Shown: piece by piece, positions 8,425 through 17,024 of the stretch | Layout of the letters: every line of letters begins with the position of its first letter | How positions within the stretch are numbered: the stretch's first letter is position 1 | Assembly: GCF_024460475.1 (NCBI RefSeq) | Contig: NZ_JANFYN010000018.1 | Location: 1-44,201, forward strand | DNA from: Holdemanella sp. MSK.7.32 | GTDB lineage: Bacteria; Bacillota_I; Bacilli_A; Erysipelotrichales; Erysipelotrichaceae | Length of the DNA: 44,201 bases | Reading direction: 5' to 3' | Notes under the pieces: model-generated | Told to the model about the DNA's origin: nothing | The model's database searches: none | Seen by the model: the letters and a program-made list of their open reading frames with translations, nothing else | Translations under genes and position numbers: made by a program

Positions 8425-8701
8425 CTACGATCACCACTTTACTATGATCCGGACATGTATCCTGTCCTTTTTTTAAATAACCAAAATCAATCAATTCCTG
8501 CACGCTGGTTGGCGTTTCTAATTGATCAATTTCATATAACATGATTTGCGAGTTGACAATTTCAAGTAAAGCTTCACACCCCTTATTACGAATAATCTTT
8601 TCTTTTTGTTGAATATTTGGAAGTGTGATTAATAAAAGTAGCGCAACAATCAACATCACAATCATCATTTCAAGTATTGTAAAACCATTTTTCTTTTCCA
8701 T
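8402..8701 (-). CDS. comGC: ComGC major competence pseudopilin
   Basis: 99 residues, the typical ComGC size. The leader is MEKKNG, then FTILEMMIVMLIVALLLLITLPNI, with cleavage expected at G-F and Glu at mature position 5. After the long hydrophobic helix come EALLEIVNSQIMLYEID and a short domain with two cysteines (at GCEAL and DTCPDH), which fits the disulfide seen in ComGC proteins. AAAAGGAGAAAG precedes the ATG at 8701. It is the main subunit of the DNA-uptake pilus. Confidence 0.9.
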   Translation of the reverse strand: MEKKNGFTILEMMIVMLIVALLLLITLPNIQQKEKIIRNKGCEALLEIVNSQIMLYEIDQLETPTSVQELIDFGYLKKGQDTCPDHSKVVIVDGQAVSQ

Positions 8702-8715
8702 TTTTCTTTCTCCTT

Positions 8716-9663
8716 TTAGAATTGATTTAACATATTGAGTGGCATCATCATAATTTGATAGACAATCAAAACTAAGATTCCAATACTGATATACGAAAAC
8801 AATTGAATACCCGTCGATATCTTCTTGACAGACTTTTCTAGATCTAGACTGCATTTCTTCATGTACAAGTCAAAAAAGACGTGCATTTGGTTGCTCGTTA
8901 AGGCATAGACCAACATCTTTTTAAAATCCGAATCAAACACTTCGATTTCTAGAAAACTTTTTTCTAGACTCTTTCCATTTTTTAAACACGCAAGAATTTC
9001 ATTTGAAACCTTTCCAACAACACTAAAATTCATACACGCTAATGTTTCTAAAATTTCCTGTGTCGAAGTATAAGACTTGTCTAAAGCTTGATACATACAT
9101 ACAAATTGGAGCGATATCATTTTTTTCATTAACTGAAATGGACATTTCATCTTCGAATTGTATTTATAAAACAATACATAATAAAGAAACAAATAGAAGA
9201 TCATGGATAGAATCGTAAATCCAAAACCCCACTTTAATAGATGGATAAACACAAATACCATTCCATTTGAAATGTAGTCTTTCATTTGAACAAGGACATA
9301 GTCTGAAAAGAATTGAATCATAAAGAACGCAAAGATCAATAAAAAGAACGGATAGCTAATCTTCTTTAAAAGTGTTTCAAAAAAAGTATTCGAACTTTTC
9401 TCAATTTTATTTACACAATCCAACGCATCACTTAAATTTAATTTTCTAGATAGAATTCGCAAATATTTAAAATACAATTTCTTTTGATTTCGAGTAAATA
9501 TTTCTTGAAGACTCATCCCTTCTTTTAAATACGTTATGATTTCTTCATCCTTTTTAAATGTTAAATGAATCAATGTATCTAATGGCAAGCCTTGATTCAT
9601 CAACATCGCAAATTGTTCAATTTCATCCCGATAAACTAAGACTATCGTATTTTGCCTGGGCAT
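8716..9663 (-). CDS. comGB: ComGB inner-membrane platform protein (T2SS F family)
   Basis: 315 residues with the GspF/PilC-type arrangement: a cytoplasmic N-terminal domain, a membrane segment (PFFLLIFAFFMIQFF), a second around FGFTILSMIFYLFLYYVLF, a repeat of the cytoplasmic domain, and a last segment at the C-terminus (FSYISIGILVLIVYQIMMM). The frame stays open for 68 codons upstream, but that part lies inside comGA. The ATG at 9663 with AAAGGA ten bases before it gives a 41-base overlap with comGA, as expected for translational coupling. It anchors assembly of the pseudopilus. Confidence 0.87.
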   Translation of the reverse strand: MPRQNTIVLVYRDEIEQFAMLMNQGLPLDTLIHLTFKKDEEIITYLKEGMSLQEIFTRNQKKLYFKYLRILSRKLNLSDALDCVNKIEKSSNTFFETLLKKISYPFFLLIFAFFMIQFFSDYVLVQMKDYISNGMVFVFIHLLKWGFGFTILSMIFYLFLYYVLFYKYNSKMKCPFQLMKKMISLQFVCMYQALDKSYTSTQEILETLACMNFSVVGKVSNEILACLKNGKSLEKSFLEIEVFDSDFKKMLVYALTSNQMHVFFDLYMKKCSLDLEKSVKKISTGIQLFSYISIGILVLIVYQIMMMPLNMLNQF

Positions 9664-10615
9664 CCACGATATATCCTTTTTCAATACCTTCTGTAATCTT
9701 TTTAGATAAAGTTTTAAATTCTTTTGGATACCTTCCGTGTTCCAAGACATACTGCAACGTTTTTTGATCCATGATTTCATAAACACATACCTTAGAGTCA
9801 CCTTTCGAATATAGGCGTTGTGAAATAATGGCCGTACAAACACTAGCCAGATCTTTCTTAGATACACCTAGATCTTCAAGACGACGAATACACTCCTTTC
9901 CATCTTTGGCATGAATACTCGTAAAAACAAAGTGACCGGTTAAACTCGCTCTCAAGACCATCTTTGCGGTATAGCTGTTTCTTGTTTCACCAATACAAAT
10001 AATGTCAGGATCATGCCGCAACAATTGTTCAATACCGACATCATAGGTAAATCCCATACTTTCATTAATCTGCAGCTGCAAGTAAGAATCATCCTCAATC
10101 TCAATGGGATCTTCAAGGCTGACCACTTTATGCTTCTTGGTTTTGGCAATCTCATGAAGTAAGGCATGTAGCGTCGTGGTCTTTCCACTATTGGTCGGAC
10201 CTACACTAATAACTAAGCCTTGTCTTAATGGCACAAGTGAATTGAAAAAATGCGTGTCTTCTTTCCATAAAGATAAAACATTTAGTTCAATCGCATGCAT
10301 CGTATTCAACATTCGAATAACACCTGTTTGCACGTTATGATTATTCAGCATACTGAAACGACAAAAGATTTCGTGATTATGAAGTAAAATTTTGAATTGG
10401 CCACTCTGTGGAACATATGGACTGGTAAGATCCATTCTAGAAATGAACTTGAGATACTCAAAGAATGCGGGCTGCCAAATATCTTGGTAGACATCTAACA
10501 TTTCATTTTGCGTTCGAAGTTTGATTTGAAGTTTTTGATTCTGCACGACAAAATGAATATCACTTGCCTTTTTTTCAATCGCATACGCAATGAGATCTTG
10601 CAATAAATCATCCAT
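9623..10615 (-). CDS. comGA: ComGA secretion-type ATPase for competence pilus assembly
   Basis: 330 residues, GspE/PilB/PilT superfamily. Walker A is GPTNSGKTTT, followed by the Asp box (VSLEDPIEI), Walker B (DIICIGETR) and the His box (FTSIHAKD). The N-terminus (DLIAYAIEKKASDIHF) is the usual start of this family. A strong AAGGGGTGAT precedes the ATG. It is the first gene of comGA-GG and follows a terminator, so the operon needs its own promoter. I see no clear sigma-A boxes in the roughly 25 bases available after that terminator, so a competence-specific sigma factor or activator is possible. Confidence 0.94.
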   Translation of the reverse strand: MDDLLQDLIAYAIEKKASDIHFVVQNQKLQIKLRTQNEMLDVYQDIWQPAFFEYLKFISRMDLTSPYVPQSGQFKILLHNHEIFCRFSMLNNHNVQTGVIRMLNTMHAIELNVLSLWKEDTHFFNSLVPLRQGLVISVGPTNSGKTTTLHALLHEIAKTKKHKVVSLEDPIEIEDDSYLQLQINESMGFTYDVGIEQLLRHDPDIICIGETRNSYTAKMVLRASLTGHFVFTSIHAKDGKECIRRLEDLGVSKKDLASVCTAIISQRLYSKGDSKVCVYEIMDQKTLQYVLEHGRYPKEFKTLSKKITEGIEKGYIVDAQAKYDSLSLSG

Positions 10616-10640
10616 TTTTTATCACCCCTTCTCATATACG

Positions 10641-10673
10641 AAAAAAAAAGCAGAAATTCTAATAAATTTCTGC
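10641..10673 (-). terminator. Terminator between the MBL hydrolase and comGA
   Basis: On the minus strand GCAGAAATT, a six-base loop and AATTTCTGC are followed by nine T. The stop codon of the hydrolase gene (10659-10661) is in the loop. Confidence 0.85.
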
Positions 10674-11282
10674 ATATTTTAAACTTTCGTTCCATTTTTT
10701 CTCTTGCGATAAAGAAGTGGATGGGCCATGACCTGGATACACTTTATAATCCTTGTCTAATTGAGCCAATTTTTTTAGAGATTGTTTCATACTAGATACA
10801 GAGCCTGTTGCCAAATCCATTCTTCCAATAGATCCTTGAAATAAAACATCTCCAGTAAATAAACAATCTTCAATTTTTAATACAGTTGAACCAACGGAAT
10901 GTCCTGGACAATACATGGCTTCTATATCAAATCCTGCAATGGTGTTCTTTCCTTCTAAAATGGGTTTACATTTTGCGCCACATGTAACATCCATATAGAA
11001 GGCAGAAGATGAATTTAAATCGGGATCTTGAAGAAAATCAAATTCATTGGGATTTAAATACACATCGCAATGGAATGCATCCACAATCTTATCTATACCT
11101 GAAATATGATCAAAGTGTGCATGTGTTAAAACAATGGCTTCTAGAGTGCATTCATTTTCTTTTAAGATGAATTCAAGGTTTGGATACATATCTGCAGGAT
11201 CAATCAAGATGGCATGATGATTTTCCATCACCAAATAACAATTCGCCTGTACGGGTCCTAAGGGTTGTTGAAGTACTTTCAT
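10659..11282 (-). CDS. MBL-fold hydrolase, glyoxalase II-like (YqgX family)
   Basis: 207 residues. Metal-binding signature H54-A-H56-F-D58-H59, then CPGHSVGS, LFTGDVLF and YPGHGPST, which supply the remaining His and Asp ligands of a two-metal beta-lactamase-fold hydrolase. It is likely a thioester hydrolase such as hydroxyacylglutathione hydrolase-like YqgX, but the substrate is unknown. It sits next to comGA as in other Bacillota. The start MKVLQQPLGPVQANCYLV matches the family, yet no ribosome site precedes it and the rpmG terminator ends only about 14 bases upstream. Confidence 0.88.
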   Translation of the reverse strand: MKVLQQPLGPVQANCYLVMENHHAILIDPADMYPNLEFILKENECTLEAIVLTHAHFDHISGIDKIVDAFHCDVYLNPNEFDFLQDPDLNSSSAFYMDVTCGAKCKPILEGKNTIAGFDIEAMYCPGHSVGSTVLKIEDCLFTGDVLFQGSIGRMDLATGSVSSMKQSLKKLAQLDKDYKVYPGHGPSTSLSQEKKWNESLKYAEIY

Positions 11283-11295
11283 AGTCTAATACATA

Positions 11296-11320
11296 AAAAA
11301 GACCGAATAAAACGGTCTTT
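11296..11320 (-). terminator. Terminator after rpmG
   Basis: On the minus strand AAAGACCG and CGGTCTTT flank a seven-base loop, followed by T residues. It lies between rpmG and the MBL hydrolase. Confidence 0.75.
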
Positions 11321-11321
11321 C

Positions 11322-11471
11322 TTACTTTTTCTCCTTATGTTCAGTCTGCTGATTGCATTTTGGACAATATTTTTTAACAGTCATACGTTCAGGATGTTTT
11401 TTCTTATTTCTTGTACCAATATAATTTTCTTCACCGCAAACAGAGCACTTAAATGTAATACGATCTCTCAT
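11322..11471 (-). CDS. rpmG: 50S ribosomal protein L33
   Basis: A 49-residue protein beginning MRDRITFKCSVCGEENYIG and ending in a lysine-rich tail. It carries the two CxxC zinc knuckles (CSVC and CPKC) of the zinc-binding L33 type, and the sequence TRNKKKHPERMTVKKYCPKC is diagnostic. GAGGAGG precedes the ATG. It lies directly downstream of the PBP2 gene, as pbpA and rpmGA do in Bacillus, but has its own promoter and terminator. Confidence 0.95.
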   Translation of the reverse strand: MRDRITFKCSVCGEENYIGTRNKKKHPERMTVKKYCPKCNQQTEHKEKK

Positions 11472-11505
11472 GTTCAGTCCTCCTCACATTAGTAATTACT
11501 AGTTG

Positions 11506-11535
11506 ATTCTAGCATAACTTACAAGTCAATTTCAA
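11506..11535 (-). promoter_or_regulatory. Promoter of rpmG
   Basis: On the minus strand TTGAAA (complement of 11530-11535), an 18-base spacer and TAGAAT (complement of 11506-11511) preceded by TGC, an extended -10. It ends about 35 bases before the rpmG start. Confidence 0.65.
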
Positions 11536-11550
11536 GTCATTTTCAAAATT

Positions 11551-13626
11551 TTAACTTGCTGGATACAATTCAAAATATTTTTTTACCACTTCTGGCATAA
11601 CAGCCGTTGTACAAATGTTTGGTGCAACGCTCTTAGTATTCATTGAAGAAGTCGGTGCCGAGCACGCAAAAGACATCGTTGGAGACGAACTTGGTGCATA
11701 TCCAACTAGGTTTGCGGTTGTATAGTCGTCAACTTCAGCTGTACCTGTTTTAGCCGATACTTCCACGCCAATATCCTTTAGCTCATCCCCACAATAGCCA
11801 GAAGATACACAGGCTCTAAATCCTTGTTGCACACGCTCTAAATATTGCGCATTCTTTTCAGGTAATGTAGATTTAATTTTTTTGCCTTTACTCACAACTA
11901 CTTCACTCGAATTGACTTCTGTCGCATAAGCCATAAAGTGTGGTTCATATAAATTACCACCTGAGGCAATGGTTGTACTATAAGTAGCCAATTGAAGTGG
12001 TGTATACATATCAAACTGACCAATCGAATAGTTTAGTAACATGCCTGGTTCAGAACCATAACCCATATAAGAGCTCGATTCATTTGGCACATCCACACCC
12101 GTCTTATTGCCTAGGCCAAACATCGAATAATAAGAACGCATTAAATTTAGCGTACCCTGAAGGTCTGCCACAGCTAATGGTTCTTTTTCTACATAGCTTG
12201 AACCGGCTAAACGGATGGCTACATTAAACATATAAACGTTACTACTTACTTGTAGTGCAGATACATCATCAACAGGTCCATGGTCTTCATACGAACCAAA
12301 TTCTTGACCACCAATATTCATAACTTTATCGACAATCACTTCACCTGGACTTACGGCATGTTCACTCTCACCCATATAGACAGTAGCCCCCTTGATACAA
12401 GATCCTGGGTTCACTAAAGACATATAGTTACCAGAGGCAAAGTAGGTCATTTCTTTAGTGTCTAGATCCATTTGATAGCCAGACATCGCAAGTACCGAAC
12501 CATCTTTTGAATTTAAAACAGTCGTAAATAAAGATTGGAAGTTTTCACGATTTTTCGTACCACCATTCTCACTCAAAGTATTCTTTAATACATTATCTAA
12601 TGTAGATTGAAGATCGATATCAATTGACAAATGAATGTCATATCCTTTTTTGGCTTCCTGAATCACTTCTTTTTGCGCTAGCCCCTTTGAATCATAGGTG
12701 ATCTTGGCAATTTCTGGAGTTCCTGCTAGTAAATCATTATATTGATATTCTAGGCCCGATTTTCCAACACTCGCATTATATTGATAACCTTTCGATAGAT
12801 AATAACTGGCAAGCTCACTTGGTAATCCTTGGGTACTTGTAGTAACACTGCCTAAAACGTCGGATAAAGATTCGCCATATGGATATTCGCGTTTCCAACC
12901 TCCAAAATCAACGTCAAAACCAGGAAAATCCGTTTTGTGTTCCACTAAATACGCGACATCATCATCACTGACATCTTCTAATACAACATTTTCTTGACCT
13001 GTACTTTGGTTGGCCACCATTCTTTGGTAGATAACACACATCTTTAGATCAGCCTGAGACATTTCTCCAATTTGTTTCTTACCAATACGATTCATTAAAA
13101 TTTGATATCTTTTACTTTCAGCATCATCACCCCATGCCCCATTTTTATATTGTTTCAATTCTTTCGCAGTCAATAAATGATTGGCGGCATATTCACTATC
13201 ACTCGGTGATAAGAATGATTTGTATGTGATATACGCTTGTTTTTTATCTTCATCCGTAAAATCTTTAGCACTGACACTGAAGACTTTTACAATACGCTTG
13301 GCATACAATTCATAGTCATCTTCATCAAAATTATTGGGTGAAGTAAAAACGATATTGTGACTGACTACTGTTTTAGCTAAGATTCTTCCCTTACAATCAT
13401 AAATCTGGCCTCGTGGTGCCGATGTATATTGTTTGATGGACGTATAGTCTTCACGCTTTGCGGTATAGTCATTATATGAAATGATCTGCAGATAAAACAA
13501 TCGTAAAAAGATGACCAAGAAGCACACGACTATTGTGAGTGTAAGTATCAATATACGATTGGAAATGACTTGATCAACAGATACATTTTGATTTGCCCTT
13601 TTCAATGTTTTTCTACTCTTTTTCAA
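11551..13626 (-). CDS. Class B penicillin-binding protein (PBP2-type transpeptidase)
   Basis: 691 residues. A short cytoplasmic arm rich in Lys/Arg is followed by one membrane anchor (about residues 24-45, ILILTLTIVVCFLVIFLRLF), the pedestal or dimerisation domain starting APRGQIYDCKGRILA, and a transpeptidase domain. The catalytic triad motifs are S-C-I-K (about residue 408), S-S-N (about 461) and K-T-G (about 626). It cross-links peptidoglycan outside the membrane. The start is a TTG at 13626 preceded by AAGGGGG; upstream codons have no ribosome site. It is divergent from ispG. Whether it acts in elongation (PBP2/PbpA) or division (PBP2b) is unsettled; the rpmG neighbourhood favours the former. 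Confidence 0.9.
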   Translation of the reverse strand: MKKSRKTLKRANQNVSVDQVISNRILILTLTIVVCFLVIFLRLFYLQIISYNDYTAKREDYTSIKQYTSAPRGQIYDCKGRILAKTVVSHNIVFTSPNNFDEDDYELYAKRIVKVFSVSAKDFTDEDKKQAYITYKSFLSPSDSEYAANHLLTAKELKQYKNGAWGDDAESKRYQILMNRIGKKQIGEMSQADLKMCVIYQRMVANQSTGQENVVLEDVSDDDVAYLVEHKTDFPGFDVDFGGWKREYPYGESLSDVLGSVTTSTQGLPSELASYYLSKGYQYNASVGKSGLEYQYNDLLAGTPEIAKITYDSKGLAQKEVIQEAKKGYDIHLSIDIDLQSTLDNVLKNTLSENGGTKNRENFQSLFTTVLNSKDGSVLAMSGYQMDLDTKEMTYFASGNYMSLVNPGSCIKGATVYMGESEHAVSPGEVIVDKVMNIGGQEFGSYEDHGPVDDVSALQVSSNVYMFNVAIRLAGSSYVEKEPLAVADLQGTLNLMRSYYSMFGLGNKTGVDVPNESSSYMGYGSEPGMLLNYSIGQFDMYTPLQLATYSTTIASGGNLYEPHFMAYATEVNSSEVVVSKGKKIKSTLPEKNAQYLERVQQGFRACVSSGYCGDELKDIGVEVSAKTGTAEVDDYTTANLVGYAPSSSPTMSFACSAPTSSMNTKSVAPNICTTAVMPEVVKKYFELYPAS

Positions 13627-13656
13627 TTGGATCCCCCTTTGTACGAAACAATATAT

Positions 13657-13685
13657 ATTATACACGTTTCCAAGATGAAATGGAA
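13657..13685 (-). promoter_or_regulatory. Candidate promoter of the PBP2 gene
   Basis: A perfect TATAAT is the complement of 13657-13662. The best -35 at 18 bases (TTTCCA) matches 4 of 6 positions, so the call rests on the -10 box. Confidence 0.45.
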
Positions 13686-13728
13686 AAAAAAGAAGGAATG
13701 GCGTATACTTTAATCATGGAGGTTGTCT

Positions 13729-14778
13729 ATGAAAAGAACAGAAACTCGTCAAGTAAAAGTAGGAAATCTTGAAATTGGACATAATAATCACGTCATTATT
13801 CAATCTATGTGTAACATAGAGACTAAAAAGGCCGATGAAGTTGCCAAACAAATTTTAAACCTAGAAAAAATGGGATGCGAATTGATTCGTGTCAGCTGTA
13901 TGGATATGGAGGATGCCAAAGCCATTAAAGACATTAAGAAACAAATTCATATTCCATTAGTAGCCGATATTCATTTTGATTATCGTTTAGCCTTGGCATG
14001 TATTGAGGCCGGTGTGGATAAGATTCGTTTAAATCCAGGTAATATTGGGGCTAGAGAAAATGTAGAAAAGGTTGTGAAGGCGTGTAAAGAAAAACACATT
14101 CCGATTCGTATTGGAATCAATGGTGGTTCTTTAGAAAAGGATATTCACGAAAAATATGGCAAGCCAACAGCCCAAGGTATGATTGAAAGTGCTAAAAGAC
14201 ATGTACAAATTCTAGAAGATCTAGATTTCTATGATACTGTATTATCTTTTAAATCCAGTGATCCATTACTTTGTATTGAAGCTTATCGCTTGGCTGCCCA
14301 AACCTTTGATTACCCACTACACTTAGGTGTAACCGAAGCAGGTACTACAATGACAAGTGCCATTAAGTCTAGCTTAGCTTTAGGTACATTATTAAATGAA
14401 GGTATTGGAAATACGATTCGTATTAGTGTGAATGGGTCTCCTGAAAAAGAAATTCCCATTGTCAAAGAATTATTAAAAGATTGTAAATTGATTCAAAACG
14501 TACCGAATCTAATCGCATGTCCAACTTGTGGACGTACACAATGGGATATGGAGCCAGCCGTAAATGAAATTGAAAGCTATCTTCAAACCGTCAATAAAGA
14601 TGTCACAGTCGCCATCATGGGATGTGCTGTCAATGGTCCAGGAGAAGCAAAACATGCCGACATCGCCATTGCGGGCGGCAAAAAAGAAGGGTTATTGATC
14701 AAGAAGGGTAAAATCATTGAAAAGATTCCTCAAGACAAGATTGTGGCTCGTTTAAAAGAAGAAATTGATAAATTTTAA
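13729..14778 (+). CDS. ispG: 4-hydroxy-3-methylbut-2-enyl diphosphate synthase (flavodoxin/ferredoxin)
   Basis: 349 residues. It catalyses the penultimate step of the MEP isoprenoid pathway with a [4Fe-4S] cluster, in the cytoplasm. Cluster cysteines are in CPTCGRTQWD (about residues 264-267) and GCAVNGPGEA (about 299). The N-terminal TIM-barrel block TETRQVKVGNLEIG and DIHFDYRLA are typical. The ATG at 13729 is chosen for GGAGG six bases upstream; an in-frame TTG at 13723 overlaps that spacing. IspH, the next and last enzyme of the pathway, is encoded 2.2 kb downstream. Confidence 0.97.
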   Translation: MKRTETRQVKVGNLEIGHNNHVIIQSMCNIETKKADEVAKQILNLEKMGCELIRVSCMDMEDAKAIKDIKKQIHIPLVADIHFDYRLALACIEAGVDKIRLNPGNIGARENVEKVVKACKEKHIPIRIGINGGSLEKDIHEKYGKPTAQGMIESAKRHVQILEDLDFYDTVLSFKSSDPLLCIEAYRLAAQTFDYPLHLGVTEAGTTMTSAIKSSLALGTLLNEGIGNTIRISVNGSPEKEIPIVKELLKDCKLIQNVPNLIACPTCGRTQWDMEPAVNEIESYLQTVNKDVTVAIMGCAVNGPGEAKHADIAIAGGKKEGLLIKKGKIIEKIPQDKIVARLKEEIDKF

Positions 14779-14779
14779 A

Positions 14780-14804
14780 AAATCTCAGCGCAAAGCTGAG
14801 ATTT
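14780..14804. terminator. Bidirectional terminator between ispG and nfo
   Basis: AAATCTCAGC (14780-14789) pairs with GCTGAGATTT (14795-14804), with T-rich sequence on the plus side and an A-rich flank giving T residues on the minus side. The stem contains the last codons and stop of nfo. Confidence 0.85.
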
Positions 14805-15624
14805 CTTCTTTATAAGGCGCCTTTCCATCAATAAAAGGTGTCTCTAATATTTTTGTGACATGTTCTAATTTAGGATGATGCACAATGGAATACAATACAT
14901 CAAAGCCTATATAGCCTTTTCCTAAATTTTCATGCCGATCCTTATGTGCACCAAGTGGATTTTTAGAATCATTGATATGCATACATAAAAGATTCTCTAA
15001 ACCTACAATAGAATCAAATTGATCTAAAACCTCATCAAAATGCGTAATATCATACCCGGCATCCCAAATATGGCATGTATCCATACAATAGCCAATACGC
15101 GATTTTTTATGGATTCCTGCATAGATCTTGGCTAATTGTTCAAAGGTAAAGCCACACTCATTCCCTTTTCCAGCCATCGTTTCAAGGGCAATTTTAACTT
15201 CTGTATCATCATGATCTAACACTTCATTTAAACCATGGATAATCCATTCAATACCTACATCCATACCCGCTCCTACATGACTTCCTGGATGCAGTACAAG
15301 TGTTTTTGCACCAATTTGAGAAACACGCTCTAACTCCGTCTTTAAAAAGTCTTGACCAAACTGGGCTGTTTCTGGTTTTAGAGCATTAGCCAAGTTAATG
15401 ATATACGGTGCATGTACAATCACGCGATCGATAGAAAAATTGTGTTCAGCCATATAGTCTTTGGCTTCTTCTATCTTTAATTTAGATACGTCCACACGAC
15501 GCGTATTACTTGGAGGACCCGTATAAATCATACAGGCATTCGCTCCATAGGATAGTGCTTCTTCAATAGCACCTTTAAAGTAATTTGGAGCTTTAAAAGA
15601 TACGTGACTACCTAAATAGATCAT
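14785..15624 (-). CDS. nfo: Endonuclease IV (AP endonuclease)
   Basis: 279 residues, the family length. A TIM-barrel zinc enzyme that cuts DNA 5' to abasic sites in base excision repair. Visible signatures include LGSHVSF at the start, MIYTGPPSNTRR, VIVHAPYIINLAN, GYCMDTCHIWDAGYDI and HINDSKNPLGAHKDRHENLG, which carry most of the metal-binding His/Asp/Glu residues. It overlaps the helicase gene by four bases (ATGA), so the two are translationally coupled. Confidence 0.96.
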   Translation of the reverse strand: MIYLGSHVSFKAPNYFKGAIEEALSYGANACMIYTGPPSNTRRVDVSKLKIEEAKDYMAEHNFSIDRVIVHAPYIINLANALKPETAQFGQDFLKTELERVSQIGAKTLVLHPGSHVGAGMDVGIEWIIHGLNEVLDHDDTEVKIALETMAGKGNECGFTFEQLAKIYAGIHKKSRIGYCMDTCHIWDAGYDITHFDEVLDQFDSIVGLENLLCMHINDSKNPLGAHKDRHENLGKGYIGFDVLYSIVHHPKLEHVTKILETPFIDGKAPYKEEISALR

Positions 15625-16943
15625 ACGTCCATTCCTTTTTGGCGTTGTCTTTCTTTCGCACGTTCTTTTTGTTGGCGCTTAATATCCGACTTAATCATTT
15701 CACGACGCTTTCTACGTTTCATACGATCAATTTCCTGGCGTTGTCTTTTCTTATAATTTGGTTTTACTTTCTTTTTCTTGTGAACGATTTTTTCCACTTC
15801 TTCATGAAATTCATCCTTTTTCATAGGACGCTTGTTCACATATGGTTTCAAATCTACAAATTGTTTATTCTTTACATCCTGATGTTCAAATTCAATGCCT
15901 TGTTTGATTAAAGACTGAATTGATTTCGCATCACTTTCTTTATATAAAGCGATACATTGTCCATCACGACTCGCTCTTCCGGTACGACCTGCACGGTGGA
16001 TGTAAAATTTTAAATCTTTTGGGAATCCACAACTAATAACGTGCGTAATTCCTTCTAAGTCAATTCCACGACTGGCAATATCGCTGGCGACAATGTAGCT
16101 TTTCTTCTGGCTTTGAATCATTTTAATGGCCTGCATACGCGCACGTGATTCAAGACCTGAGTGAAGTTCGACTAGATCATAGCCATTTTCACGCATGGTA
16201 TTCGCAATACTTTGAGCTTCTAGCGTTGTATTCGCAAAAATCAAACATACATAAGGTTGAATACATGGAAGTACGTCTAAGATCTTTTGTTCGTAGCTCT
16301 TATGCTTACAAGGAACTAAAATGTGTTTTACATCGCTTTGGAAAGCTTCTTCCTTTTTGATTTCAATAAATTCTGGATCATATAAATATTTCTTTAAGAA
16401 TGGTTGTAAAGATTCTGGAATGGTTGCCGAGAAAACCATCATTTGAACCTTCTTATCCATCTTCGATAGAATTTCATCAATATCTTCTAAGAAACCAAAT
16501 TCTAATGTCATATCCGCTTCATCAATTACGACAATTTTAGCCGTATCCAAACGCAAGACATTATCTTTAATAAACATGTCTTTCATTCTTCCAGGCGTAC
16601 CAATGACGATTTGTGGCTGCTTTTCCATTTGTGTCACTTTTTCCATACCACCTGTGACTAATTTCACGCGTACATTAAAGTGTTTGGCAATCTTGCGACA
16701 ACGATCATACAATTGGTATGCAAGTTCTCTGGTTGGAGCTGAAATAACAGCTTGTACGCAGTCTTGATCAAAGTCTAGCATCTCAAAGATCGGCATAAAG
16801 AAAGCGTGTGACTTTCCAGATCCTGTACTGGATACACCAATGATATCTCTATTTTTATTTTTACGATTTAACACCTGTTCTTGAATGGGTGTTAAAGTTT
16901 TAAAATGTTCTAAATCCATTATTTCTTGAATACGATTATTCAT
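15621..16943 (-). CDS. DEAD-box RNA helicase (CshB-like)
   Basis: 440 residues with the DEAD-box motifs in order: TPIQEQ (Q motif), SSTGSGKS (motif I, ending in Ser rather than the usual Thr), PTRELA, GTPGRM, DEAD, SAT and HRAGRTGRA. The last 60 residues are extremely basic (PNYKKRQRQEIDRMKRRKR and on), as in helicases that act on ribosomal RNA or mRNA. The ATG at 16943 follows AAAGGATGTG; an in-frame GTG at 16952 overlaps that site. It resembles B. subtilis CshB, a cold-shock and ribosome assembly helicase, but the exact orthologue is an inference. First gene of an operon with nfo. Confidence 0.9.
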   Translation of the reverse strand: MNNRIQEIMDLEHFKTLTPIQEQVLNRKNKNRDIIGVSSTGSGKSHAFFMPIFEMLDFDQDCVQAVISAPTRELAYQLYDRCRKIAKHFNVRVKLVTGGMEKVTQMEKQPQIVIGTPGRMKDMFIKDNVLRLDTAKIVVIDEADMTLEFGFLEDIDEILSKMDKKVQMMVFSATIPESLQPFLKKYLYDPEFIEIKKEEAFQSDVKHILVPCKHKSYEQKILDVLPCIQPYVCLIFANTTLEAQSIANTMRENGYDLVELHSGLESRARMQAIKMIQSQKKSYIVASDIASRGIDLEGITHVISCGFPKDLKFYIHRAGRTGRASRDGQCIALYKESDAKSIQSLIKQGIEFEHQDVKNKQFVDLKPYVNKRPMKKDEFHEEVEKIVHKKKKVKPNYKKRQRQEIDRMKRRKRREMIKSDIKRQQKERAKERQRQKGMDV

Positions 16944-16967
16944 AATTTTCACATCCTTTACTTTAGT

Positions 16968-16997
16968 ATTATCCCAAAATTCTTCCCATTTTACAAA
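16968..16997 (-). promoter_or_regulatory. Promoter of the helicase-nfo operon
   Basis: On the minus strand TTGTAA (complement of 16992-16997), an 18-base spacer and GATAAT (complement of 16968-16973). Its -35 overlaps that of the divergent ispH promoter. Confidence 0.6.
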
Positions 16998-17019
16998 TAC
17001 AAAAAATTAGGGCATAATG
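16991..17019 (+). promoter_or_regulatory. Promoter of ispH
   Basis: TTTACA (16991-16996), a 17-base spacer and CATAAT (17014-17019). The expected start point is 17025-17026, which is the ATG itself. Confidence 0.7.
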
Positions 17020-17024
17020 AATAT

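Noticed and set aside
8716..9867. Longer comGB starting upstream at 9867
   Set aside because: The extra 68 codons lie entirely within comGA in another frame and have no ComGB-like sequence.
10625..10650. Streptococcal ComX box (TACGAATA) before comGA
   Set aside because: The nearest match, TACGAAAA, is on the opposite strand to the operon.
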